Position numbers and translations under genes: made by a program
DNA from: Sulfurospirillum sp964466465
Lineage (GTDB): Bacteria; Campylobacterota; Campylobacteria; Campylobacterales; Sulfurospirillaceae
DNA: 37,150 nt
Assembly: GCA_964466465.1 (NCBI GenBank)
Contig: CAYXNJ010000025.1
Coordinates: 1-37,150, forward strand
Direction: 5' to 3'
Shown here: positions 15,685-22,874 of the stretch, piece after piece
How positions within the stretch are numbered: position 1 is the first letter of the stretch
Layout of the letters: each line of letters starts with the position of its first letter
The notes under the pieces: model-generated
The model's database searches: none
The model's input: only the letters and a program-made list of their open reading frames with translations
Told to the model about the DNA's origin: nothing

Positions 15685-15720
15685 GATGTTTTTTGGTGTG
15701 GTAACACATCAAAAAACATC
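15685..15720 (+). repeat. Long stable hairpin between cytochrome genes
   Basis: GATGTTTTTTGGTGTG (15685-15700) pairs with CACATCAAAAAACATC (15705-15720) across 16 base pairs with one G-U wobble, loop GTAA. It lies between the lipoprotein cytochrome stop and the b561-DHC ATG. No U-tract follows (TGAAAGTT), so it is more likely a partial terminator, mRNA stabiliser or processing site than a full terminator. Confidence 0.7.
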
Positions 15721-15732
15721 TGAAAGTTATGA

Positions 15733-16863
15733 ATGAACAAAAAAAACCATGAAGTTTTTGTCTGGCCACTGTGTACACGTATTATACACTGGATTATAGC
15801 CAGCTCTTTTTTTCTCTCTTTTATCACTTCGTTTTATCATAATCTTTTTAGATGGCATCTCTCATTTGGTCTTATCTTTGGTATTGTGTTACTTTTTCGC
15901 CTTATTTGGGGTTTTATTGGACCTAATTATGCAACATTTAAAACATTCAAACTAAGCCCATATGAGCTTCAAGACTATTTTGCTCAAAAAGTAAAAAATA
16001 GATGGCGTAAAATTCATGCAGGGCATAATGCAGCATCGAGTTGGTTTACTTTGATTGTTTTAGGGTTAGGCAGTTGGAGTGTTATCAGTGGATTGTTTTT
16101 GCAAGGCATTCAAGAAGGTAGTGGACTTTTAGGGCAACTTAATCAACACTATTTTTATCTCTCCCCTACGCTTTTTACACTCCATTCCCTACTCTCTTAT
16201 GTGCTTTTTTCATGGGCGGTTATTCATATTATGGGTGTTTTGATTGAGCAGTTTTACCATAAAACCCATATGCTTTTTGCGATGATTACAGGGTACAAAA
16301 AAGCAGAAGGCAAGGATGCGCATGTTTCAATGCTAAGGCATCTTTTTGCATATGCAGTGATTGTATTGTCAATTTTGACACTCTATTTTGTAGCTAAAGA
16401 TGATGAAACTTTTTTAACAAAAAGCAGATTTGAAAAGCGAGATTTTCAAATAGAAAATCCTCTTTTTTATGAAAAATGTACTAAGTGTCATAAAACCTAC
16501 CCTCCTTTTATGTTGCCTCATGATTCATGGGTACGCCTTATGGATGGGCTTGATAATCACTTTGGTGAGCAAATTATGGAAAACAACATTACTAAAAGTG
16601 AGCAAAGCACTATAAAAGAGTATCTTCTTACGCACAGTGCTGAGACATCAACATACAAAGTAGCCTTTAAAACATTAGATTCTTTAGGCGATATGCGACC
16701 AATTTCGATGAGTAAAGTACCGTATTGGAGAGAATCTCACAAAAGTATTGATAAAGCTATTTTTAAAACTCTTCCTATTAAAAAAGCGTCCAACTGTTTT
16801 GTTTGTCATCCTGATTTTGAATATGGAATCTTGGATAATACACGCATTCACATCCCAAAATAG
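15733..16863 (+). CDS. Cytochrome b561-like membrane protein fused to a DHC-type diheme cytochrome c
   Basis: Residues 1 to about 190 form a di-heme cytochrome b561/hydrogenase-type b subunit: a first helix with RIIHWIIASSFF, a second with WHLSFGLIFGIVLLF, and later helices with FTLHSLLSYVLFSWAVIHIMG supplying histidine ligands. A further helix (YAVIVLSILTLYFVA) precedes a periplasmic domain with two heme c motifs, CTKCH and CFVCH. Between them MLPHDSWVRLMDGLDNHFGEQ closely follows the DHC (dihaem cytochrome c) family pattern. DHC and b561 are usually encoded as separate neighbouring genes; here they form one 376-residue chain. It may link the quinone pool to periplasmic cytochromes (inference). 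Confidence 0.85.
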   Translation: MNKKNHEVFVWPLCTRIIHWIIASSFFLSFITSFYHNLFRWHLSFGLIFGIVLLFRLIWGFIGPNYATFKTFKLSPYELQDYFAQKVKNRWRKIHAGHNAASSWFTLIVLGLGSWSVISGLFLQGIQEGSGLLGQLNQHYFYLSPTLFTLHSLLSYVLFSWAVIHIMGVLIEQFYHKTHMLFAMITGYKKAEGKDAHVSMLRHLFAYAVIVLSILTLYFVAKDDETFLTKSRFEKRDFQIENPLFYEKCTKCHKTYPPFMLPHDSWVRLMDGLDNHFGEQIMENNITKSEQSTIKEYLLTHSAETSTYKVAFKTLDSLGDMRPISMSKVPYWRESHKSIDKAIFKTLPIKKASNCFVCHPDFEYGILDNTRIHIPK

Positions 16864-16895
16864 GCGCTGAAACTTTTTAGAAATTATATTTTGGC

Positions 16896-16901
16896 TATAA
16901 T
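16896..16901 (+). promoter_or_regulatory. -10 element for pdxJ-pdxA
   Basis: TATAAT in TTTTGGCTATAATAATCC, 25 bases before the pdxJ ATG, with GAAGGA as ribosome binding site. No terminator separates it from the upstream redox gene. Confidence 0.7.
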
Positions 16902-16925
16902 AATCCCTAAAAAACGAAGGATACA

Positions 16926-17708
16926 ATGATGCTTCTAGGCGTAAACATCGATCATATTGCAGTGCTCAGAGAAGCACGAAAGATTAATGACCCAGATCCG
17001 CTAGATGCAGTTTCTTTGGTTAAACGCGCAGGTGCGGATCAAATTACGATTCATTTAAGAGAAGATAGACGTCATATCAATGATGAAGATGCTCAAAAAA
17101 TTATTGAAATCTCTCAGTTGCCTGTCAATTTAGAGTGTTCGATTACACCTGAAATTATCGAAAAAGTCATCGCACTTCGCCCTCACCGTGCTACGTTAGT
17201 ACCTGAAAAACGTGAAGAAGTAACCACAGAGGGTGGGCTTGATGTGCTCAAAAATAAAGAGATAATGAAAGAAATTGCACAAAGACTCCAAAAAGAGCAT
17301 ATTGAACTTTCTCTTTTTATCGATCCAAACAGTGCAATGGTTGAAGCATCACATGAGATCAAAGCACAATGGGTTGAATTACACACAGGATTGTATGCGA
17401 ATATTTATGCGATGCTTTACTCTAACCTTTCTCGTTCTCGTCATAGCATTAAAGAACTCGAAGTTGATCGAGAAACACTTACTATCAAGCTTCTTGAAGC
17501 AACCCATGAACTAGAAAATGCTTCTAAACTTGCGCACCAATTAGGGCTTAAGGTCGCTGCTGGGCATGGCTTGAACTACCAAAATGTGAAGCGTATTTTA
17601 GAAATTAAAGAGATCAGTGAGCTCAACATTGGGCAGAGTATCATTGCACGTTCTGTATTTACTGGTTTTGAGCAAGCGGTAAAAGAGATGTTAGGATTAC
17701 TTAAATGA
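16926..17708 (+). CDS. pdxJ: Pyridoxine 5'-phosphate synthase
   Basis: PdxJ condenses deoxyxylulose 5-phosphate with 3-amino-1-hydroxyacetone phosphate to give pyridoxine 5'-phosphate. The TIM-barrel start LLGVNIDHIAVLREARK, DQITIHLREDRRHINDED, LECSITPE, and the C-terminal AAGHGLNYQNVKRI and ELNIGQSIIARSVF are family hallmarks. The length of 260 residues is slightly above the E. coli enzyme, as is usual in this phylum. Two adjacent ATGs (16926 and 16929) could serve. It overlaps pdxA by 4 bp, and the two enzymes act in the same pathway. Confidence 0.96.
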   Translation: MMLLGVNIDHIAVLREARKINDPDPLDAVSLVKRAGADQITIHLREDRRHINDEDAQKIIEISQLPVNLECSITPEIIEKVIALRPHRATLVPEKREEVTTEGGLDVLKNKEIMKEIAQRLQKEHIELSLFIDPNSAMVEASHEIKAQWVELHTGLYANIYAMLYSNLSRSRHSIKELEVDRETLTIKLLEATHELENASKLAHQLGLKVAAGHGLNYQNVKRILEIKEISELNIGQSIIARSVFTGFEQAVKEMLGLLK

Positions 17709-18640
17709 AAAAAATAGCCATTAGTGTTGGAGATCTCAATGGAATTGGCTTAGAAATAGCCTTACGTTCCCATGAGGAAGTCAAAAAACATTGTCAGCCG
17801 ATTTATTGTATCAATGAAAATATGCTTGGTTGGGGAGCCGCACTGTTAGGACTTGATGTGCCAAGCGACTTTGAGATACGTGATTGTGGTAAAGTCTTTG
17901 AAATTGAAGCAGGTGTTTGTTCTGCTGAGGCGGGTGAGAGTTCGTATGACTCTTTTATTACCGCAGTAGCACTGGCTAAAAGCAATGAAGTTAGCGGCAT
18001 TGTCACCCTTCCTATTAACAAAGAGTCATGGGCATTAGCTGGGCTAGAATACAAAGGGCATACTGATGCTTTGAGCGATTTACTCGGTTGTGAAGCCATC
18101 ATGATGTTAGGATGTGAAGAGATGTTTACCATTCTTTACACACATCATGTTCCACTACGTGATGTTCCGCATGAAATCAAAGCGAAAAAACTCAAGCCTT
18201 TTTTACTCAAAGTCTATGAAGAACTTGGCATTGAACGTATCGCTGTTTTAGGGCTTAATCCTCATGCTGGAGATCATGGTGTTATTGGGGATGAAGATGA
18301 AGAGATCGCAAAAGCCATTGCCAAAGCCAATCATTTTTTAGAGCGTGAAGTCTTTATAGGTCCTCTTGTTCCTGACACTGCTTTTTCAAAAACGAATCGT
18401 GAGAATTTCACCTATTATGTGTGTATGTACCATGACCAAGGGCTGATTCCTCTAAAAACGCTCTATTTTGAAGAGAGCATTAATGTAAGCCTTAATGCGG
18501 GCATTGTACGAACTTCAGTAGATCATGGAACCGCTTTTGACATCGCTTATAAAGACGGTAATCCTTCATGCTTAAGCTATATCAATGCGGTAAAAGAAGC
18601 AGTCAAACTTGCAACAGGCAAAGCCCTTCTAACGTTTTAG
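17705..18640 (+). CDS. pdxA: 4-hydroxythreonine-4-phosphate dehydrogenase
   Basis: PdxA oxidises 4-phosphohydroxythreonine to the aminoketone consumed by PdxJ. ISVGDLNGIGLEIAL near the N-terminus, GHTDALSDLLG, the metal-binding LNPHAGDHGVIGDED, MYHDQGLIPLKTL and RTSVDHGTAFDIAYK at the C-terminus are diagnostic. At 311 residues it is slightly shorter than E. coli PdxA. It is coupled to pdxJ by a 4 bp overlap. Its TAG stop overlaps, on the opposite strand, the TAA stop of the nickel ATPase gene, so the two operons meet tail-to-tail with no terminator between. Confidence 0.95.
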   Translation: MKKIAISVGDLNGIGLEIALRSHEEVKKHCQPIYCINENMLGWGAALLGLDVPSDFEIRDCGKVFEIEAGVCSAEAGESSYDSFITAVALAKSNEVSGIVTLPINKESWALAGLEYKGHTDALSDLLGCEAIMMLGCEEMFTILYTHHVPLRDVPHEIKAKKLKPFLLKVYEELGIERIAVLGLNPHAGDHGVIGDEDEEIAKAIAKANHFLEREVFIGPLVPDTAFSKTNRENFTYYVCMYHDQGLIPLKTLYFEESINVSLNAGIVRTSVDHGTAFDIAYKDGNPSCLSYINAVKEAVKLATGKALLTF

Positions 18641-19359
18641 TGTGTATGAAAATGGGAGTGATCATGTGTATGTTCATGATGGTGATGATAGCTCCCATTT
18701 TTGGTATTGAGTGAGCATTTTAGCCCTTCTGGTGTTATCTCATAAATTTTTTCAACCACTTGTTCAATAAACTCTTTGTGATGCGAAACAATAATAATAC
18801 TCTTATCGATTTTGCGCAAAATTTCTACAAGGCGTAACTGCATCGCATGATCAAGCCCATTCGTAGGCTCATCTAAAAGCATGAGTTTAGGCTCAGTAAT
18901 CAGTACTCCTGCTAGAGCTACTAGCTTTTTTTCTCCACCTGAGAGATGATACACAACTTTTTTAGCCAAATGTTCAATGCCCAAATCTTGCAGTATCATA
19001 GCTGTTTTGAGTCGTGCTTCTTCTTTTGAAACGCCGCTTGCCAACAAACTAAATGCCACATCATCTTCTACAATAGGCGCTAAAAACTGATTATCAGAGT
19101 CTTGGAAAAGATAGCCTATAAGATGGCGCATTGCTTTAAAATCATCGGTTTTAAGCATGAGCTGATGAAATAGCTCTAATGTGCCACTATCTTGACATCG
19201 AAGCCCTGCAATAATTTCTAAAAGTGTTGTTTTTCCACACCCATTAGGTCCAATGATAGCAATTTTTTCTTTGTGCGAGACATCTAACGTGACATTTTCA
19301 TACAAGCGCACGCCATCACGTGACGTGGAAAGGTTTTTGATATTAACAGAACAGCTCAT
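18637..19359 (-). CDS. nikO: ECF nickel/cobalt transporter ATPase with His-rich tail
   Basis: This is the ATP-binding subunit of an energy-coupling-factor metal importer. Walker A is GPNGCGKTT, the ABC signature is LSGGEKKLVALAGVL, and Walker B is LMLLDEPTNGLD with IVSHH as the switch histidine. The C-terminus YHHHHEHTHDHSHFHTH has ten histidines in 17 residues and probably binds Ni ions. I chose ATG 19359, with AAGGAG seven bases upstream and a 4 bp ATGA overlap with nikQ; an ATG at 19380 would add seven residues without such support. It is the last gene of a five-gene operon. Cobalt rather than nickel is possible, but NikK and NikL neighbours favour nickel. Confidence 0.92.
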   Translation of the reverse strand: MSCSVNIKNLSTSRDGVRLYENVTLDVSHKEKIAIIGPNGCGKTTLLEIIAGLRCQDSGTLELFHQLMLKTDDFKAMRHLIGYLFQDSDNQFLAPIVEDDVAFSLLASGVSKEEARLKTAMILQDLGIEHLAKKVVYHLSGGEKKLVALAGVLITEPKLMLLDEPTNGLDHAMQLRLVEILRKIDKSIIIVSHHKEFIEQVVEKIYEITPEGLKCSLNTKNGSYHHHHEHTHDHSHFHTH

Positions 19360-20033
19360 ATAAGCACTCCTTGTCGCCATAAAAGCGATAAAATCGTAAC
19401 AAAGGCAAGTAAGGTATCGTAAAAGCCAAAAGATTGATGTTCTTCAAGGGTATAGACTTCGCCACAGTAGCCACGAAGCTGCATCGCCTTTTGAAGCCAA
19501 ACAGAGCGCTCAAGTGCTTTGATCAATAAAATACCTACAAAACCCGCCATTGTTTTATACGTTAAAAGATTTGTTTTGGGTGTAAATCCTCGAACATGCA
19601 AGGTCTTTCTAAAGAGAGAAAACTCTTGTTTGATGAGAAAAATGGACTTTGCGGTAAAAAAGAAAATGGAAGTAAGTTTAGAGGGAAGATGTAAACGGTG
19701 CATAGCAATAGCGATGCTAAATTCATCTTTGCCTTGGAACAACATCAAGACAAACAGTAAAATAACGTTAGATCGCAAAAACATTAAAAGTGCTAGATGA
19801 TAATTTTCTTGCCAAAGGAGACTCAAAACAACAATGGCAATCAGTGTATTGAGTAAAAAGAGCCGTTTTACGATGATCCACAAAAATTCTTTTTGAAACC
19901 ACGTCAACACTAAGAGTGGTAAAAAAAGTGGCAGATAAAGATGTTCTTGTAATGCAACACAACCACTGTATAACAGCGCCAAAAGAAGCGCTGTGGTGGG
20001 TGTTATAGGTTGCGAGGTTTGCGCTTGATCCAA
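19356..20033 (-). CDS. nikQ: ECF metal transporter transmembrane subunit (CbiQ/NikQ type)
   Basis: NikQ/CbiQ is the scaffold membrane subunit that couples the ATPase to the substrate-binding membrane protein. The 225 residues form several hydrophobic helices (LLLALLYSGCV, LPLFLPLLVLTWF, LLNTLIAIVVLSLLW, LLMFLRSNVILLFVLMLF). The cytoplasmic coupling region holds LHLPSKLTSIFFFTAKS and ALERSVWLQKAMQLRGYCG, close to the family AMxARGF motif. The start is TTG 20033 with GGAG at ideal spacing, overlapping the end of nikL by 31 bp. It overlaps nikO by 4 bp. Confidence 0.88.
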   Translation of the reverse strand: MDQAQTSQPITPTTALLLALLYSGCVALQEHLYLPLFLPLLVLTWFQKEFLWIIVKRLFLLNTLIAIVVLSLLWQENYHLALLMFLRSNVILLFVLMLFQGKDEFSIAIAMHRLHLPSKLTSIFFFTAKSIFLIKQEFSLFRKTLHVRGFTPKTNLLTYKTMAGFVGILLIKALERSVWLQKAMQLRGYCGEVYTLEEHQSFGFYDTLLAFVTILSLLWRQGVLI

Positions 20034-20425
20034 TAGAGTACTCCAAAGAAAAAGACCATTATAGCCAATCCTAAGAGCATTTTATCCCATGGGGTATCGG
20101 ATGGCAGTGTTTTTGCCTCCTCTTTGGTATGACTTTGCGCAATATAATGTGTTTGAGACTGATGTCCCATCCCTGCTTCAACCACAATATCAAACTCAGC
20201 CGCAGGAAGTTTTGCAGAGACTTTGCCTTCATCATCTGTTTTTAGTGTTAAAAGTTCTTTTTGATTGTTATCTAAGAGCTTGATGACACATTGCTTACAT
20301 GGAGAGGATTTGGTGAAATAACTCTGAATGTAGAGTTTTCCCTCTTCATCATAGGCAAAAAGATTGATTTTGTGTGCCCATAAACTACTAAGACAGAGGA
20401 AACTAAGCAGGCATACGCGAAACAT
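20003..20425 (-). CDS. nikL: NikL-like accessory component of the nickel ECF transporter
   Basis: This is a secreted and membrane-tethered small subunit found in NikKMLQO-type transporters. It has an N-terminal signal (FRVCLLSFLCLSSLWAHKI), where the mature protein would begin with the metal-friendly HK. An extracytoplasmic domain of about 80 residues includes a CxxC (SPCKQCVIKLL) and a beta-rich TDDEGKVSAKLP segment. A C-terminal helix MLLGLAIMVFFFGVLYWIKRK anchors it. At 140 residues it fits the expected small component. It overlaps nikM by 23 bp and nikQ by 31 bp. The family name is inferred from context plus architecture. Confidence 0.8.
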   Translation of the reverse strand: MFRVCLLSFLCLSSLWAHKINLFAYDEEGKLYIQSYFTKSSPCKQCVIKLLDNNQKELLTLKTDDEGKVSAKLPAAEFDIVVEAGMGHQSQTHYIAQSHTKEEAKTLPSDTPWDKMLLGLAIMVFFFGVLYWIKRKPRNL

Positions 20426-21026
20426 GATTTTCCTTTTGAAGAAGAAGTGATGGAGCGACTTTTTCGATGAAGCGAAGTGCTAAAAGCGTCATAGCACCTT
20501 CAATAAACATCAGCGGTAAATGTGCCAAAAGAGCGATCTTTGCAGCATCTATAAACGCATCGCCATTGAGTGCTAATGTGAGAGAAAGCAAGAAAGCTGA
20601 CACGGCTAGAGGAATAAAACCAATCAAAAACCAAAGCAGATCTTTGTACCAACGCTTGGAGCTTGGAAGCATAAAGAGCCAATAGCCAATGAGCGTTGGT
20701 GTGGCAAGGTTGAAAAGATTGATGCCGAGTGTGGTGAGTCCACCAAAGCCAAAAAGAATTCCTTGCAGTAAAAGCGCAACAAAGATGGCGATAAACGCTC
20801 TGAATCCAAGCATTGCTCCTACAATGCCACCCAAGACTAAATGCACCGATGTTGGACCAATGGGAACATGAATGAATGAAGCTAAAAAGAAGAGTGCCGA
20901 AAGCACTGCAGTTTTTGGAATTTCATCATCTTTGAGTGTTTTAAACGCATACAGTGTAAAAAGAGCCGAAACAACGGCTCCTCCTATGAGTATTTCGGGT
21001 TTAAGTAGTCCTTCGCTGAGATGCAT
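20403..21026 (-). CDS. nikM: ECF nickel/cobalt transporter substrate-binding membrane subunit
   Basis: NikM/CbiM is the S component that binds the metal inside the membrane. The protein begins MHLSEGLLKP. In this family the amino terminus together with the second-position histidine forms part of the metal site, so the start is fixed. A further histidine-bearing segment is FIHVPIGPTSVHLVLGGIVG, the conserved H-x-P-x-GPTSVH element. Six or so hydrophobic helices fill its 207 residues. It starts one base after the nikK stop. Confidence 0.93.
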   Translation of the reverse strand: MHLSEGLLKPEILIGGAVVSALFTLYAFKTLKDDEIPKTAVLSALFFLASFIHVPIGPTSVHLVLGGIVGAMLGFRAFIAIFVALLLQGILFGFGGLTTLGINLFNLATPTLIGYWLFMLPSSKRWYKDLLWFLIGFIPLAVSAFLLSLTLALNGDAFIDAAKIALLAHLPLMFIEGAMTLLALRFIEKVAPSLLLQKENHVSRMPA

Positions 21027-21027
21027 G

Positions 21028-21774
21028 TTATTTCATTGCCTCTGTTTTGAGCCAAAGTACAGCGCCTAGTTCAACAGGATAACTTTTGCCATCTTTTTTG
21101 ATTTTTTCATCATCGTCCATGAGTGCTGCAAATCCCCACCAGCCTTCTTGAGGAAGAGCTACATGAAAGACACCATTTTTATCAGCTTTATAGACTTGTG
21201 TTATATACATTTCATTGGGTGCTTTGAGTCCTTTGGTGTTGTAAAACTCAACTTCCACTTCTGCATTGGCTACAGGTTTACCTTTATAAAGCACTTGGCC
21301 ACTAAAAAGATTGCCTGCATAGAGCGAGTAAGGGCGAGAAAGTGGGACGATTTCTGCTTTAAGACCAATAGGTTTATCCCAGCCCTCACCTGATCCAAAA
21401 GCATCTACAATGGTTTTGGTTTGATGGCGGATAAATTTATCTTCAGCTGCTTCAAAATAAGGCACAGGATCGACATAAAACTGATAGACACCAGGAGCTT
21501 TAATGGCATATTCGCTCTTCCATGTGGTGAGTTTATTTTTCTCAACCGCTTGCAATGTATTTAAGAGCGATGTTTTTTTACCATCCATAAAAACACCAGC
21601 CTCTTTTGGTTTTTCCATATTCATGAGTTTTTGCTCAAATGGATGGGTAAATTCATATTGAATAGAAACTTTAGTGTTTCCACTTTGCTCAATGACAGAT
21701 GAATCGGTCATAACCGTTTGGAAATGTGCCAACAGTGAAGATGCGCACACAAGAGAGGCTAATAATACTTTCAT
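21028..21774 (-). CDS. nikK: Periplasmic DUF4198/NikK-type nickel transport protein
   Basis: NikK-type proteins (DUF4198) are secreted beta-rich proteins encoded with NikMLQO and thought to deliver nickel. From ATG 21774 there is a classical signal peptide, MKVLLASLVCASSLLA followed by H, so the mature protein starts with HFQ. The body has YEFTHPFEQKLMNME, YQFYVDPVPYFEAAEDKFIRH and a carboxypeptidase-regulatory-like beta region (SGQVLYKGKPVANAEVEVEF). AGGAG lies seven bases before 21774, so I prefer it to the ATG at 21789. It is the first gene of the transporter operon. The product is 248 residues. Confidence 0.87.
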   Translation of the reverse strand: MKVLLASLVCASSLLAHFQTVMTDSSVIEQSGNTKVSIQYEFTHPFEQKLMNMEKPKEAGVFMDGKKTSLLNTLQAVEKNKLTTWKSEYAIKAPGVYQFYVDPVPYFEAAEDKFIRHQTKTIVDAFGSGEGWDKPIGLKAEIVPLSRPYSLYAGNLFSGQVLYKGKPVANAEVEVEFYNTKGLKAPNEMYITQVYKADKNGVFHVALPQEGWWGFAALMDDDEKIKKDGKSYPVELGAVLWLKTEAMK

Positions 21775-21790
21775 ACGAATACTCCTCATA

Positions 21791-21819
21791 AATAATACTG
21801 AACTTTATTTGGTATTATT
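21791..21819. promoter_or_regulatory. Inverted repeat upstream of nikK, candidate nickel-regulator operator
   Basis: AATAATAC (21791-21798) and GTATTATT (21812-21819) are perfect 8-base inverted copies separated by 13 bases, centred 31 bases before the nikK start codon. A third AATAATAC occurs at 21761-21768 within the first codons of nikK. The position fits a repressor operator. NikR sites are long-spaced AT-rich dyads of this general type, though the arm order differs from the Helicobacter consensus I recall. Confidence 0.5.
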
Positions 21820-21860
21820 GTGACATCTTGCAGATAAAAAAAGACTTAAGGAGTTTTCGT

Positions 21861-22874
21861 TTAAAGTGAAGAAAGATCACTCTGTAGTATTTTGAGTGTT
21901 TTTAGAGTCATACTATTTTCACTATTTTCTATGGAAAGGTCAATGTGACGTGGCTTTTTATACACAAGATCATAGTATTCAACTAAGAGTATTTTTGCAA
22001 CTTCTTCAAGATTGTGTTTTTCATACGCATCCATTGCCGCTTCTTTGCAACTCTTTTTGATATACGGTGAAATCATCTGCATTGATTGAGTGAAAAATTC
22101 TGGTGTGATACACTCATAATCTTTCAAAATACGCTCAACACGCTTAGCTAATGGTGCAGTAATCTCAACACGATAGCCTTGCAGCATTCGCTCGTGTAAC
22201 AGAGCTGGAACTGTGCATTTGCCCATTTTTTTACTTTCTGCTTCTATGAATATATAGGCATTTGGATCGATTTTACATAAAATTTCGCATAAACTATTTT
22301 CAAAGGCTTTTTGGCTAGGTTGCACACCTTTGATGCTCCCAAAGCTAGAACCAAGATGATTGGCAAGATGCTCAAGATCAATGGATGGATTCAATTTTTG
22401 TATAAGCTCACTCTTCCCACACCCCGTATTGCCACCTAGCACAATAAATCGTGAATGAGGGAATGTCTCAAGAAAGGTGAGTACATGAAAACGATAGCTT
22501 TTGTAGCCACCTTTGAGACGGTAAACTTGATACCCAATGTGCGAGAGAATAATAGCGATGGAACTTGATCTAAGCCCTCCTCTAGCGCAATATATGCCTA
22601 TTTTAGAGCCTATTTTATACGATTTTGCAATTTCTTGAAGATGCAGTGCCACATTTTGGCAAATGTAACGTGCACCTAATATCTTGGCATCATTGCGTGA
22701 AACCTGTTTGTACAGTGTGCCTACTTCTTGATGTTCGGCATCACTGAGCGCATAGAAATTTTCTGCATTTAAAATATGTGATTCATGAAACTCTTGGGGA
22801 CTCCGCGCATCGATCAGAAGATCAAACGTAGATTTTTTGGCAACAAAATCATCGATTTCTAAATCAACTAACAT
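21861..22874 (-). CDS. selU: tRNA 2-selenouridine synthase
   Basis: SelU (MnmH) converts 2-thiouridine to 2-selenouridine at the wobble position of some tRNAs, using selenophosphate. The N-terminal rhodanese domain has DLLIDARSPQEFHESHI and the catalytic cysteine loop YCARGGLRSSS around residues 94-104. A P-loop domain follows, with FIVLGGNTGCGKSELIQKL and a FIEAESKKMGK segment. The product is 337 residues, a little short of the E. coli protein (about 364). The start overlaps the HIT gene end by 7 bp. Its presence implies selenophosphate supply elsewhere in the genome. Confidence 0.93.
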   Translation of the reverse strand: MLVDLEIDDFVAKKSTFDLLIDARSPQEFHESHILNAENFYALSDAEHQEVGTLYKQVSRNDAKILGARYICQNVALHLQEIAKSYKIGSKIGIYCARGGLRSSSIAIILSHIGYQVYRLKGGYKSYRFHVLTFLETFPHSRFIVLGGNTGCGKSELIQKLNPSIDLEHLANHLGSSFGSIKGVQPSQKAFENSLCEILCKIDPNAYIFIEAESKKMGKCTVPALLHERMLQGYRVEITAPLAKRVERILKDYECITPEFFTQSMQMISPYIKKSCKEAAMDAYEKHNLEEVAKILLVEYYDLVYKKPRHIDLSIENSENSMTLKTLKILQSDLSSL

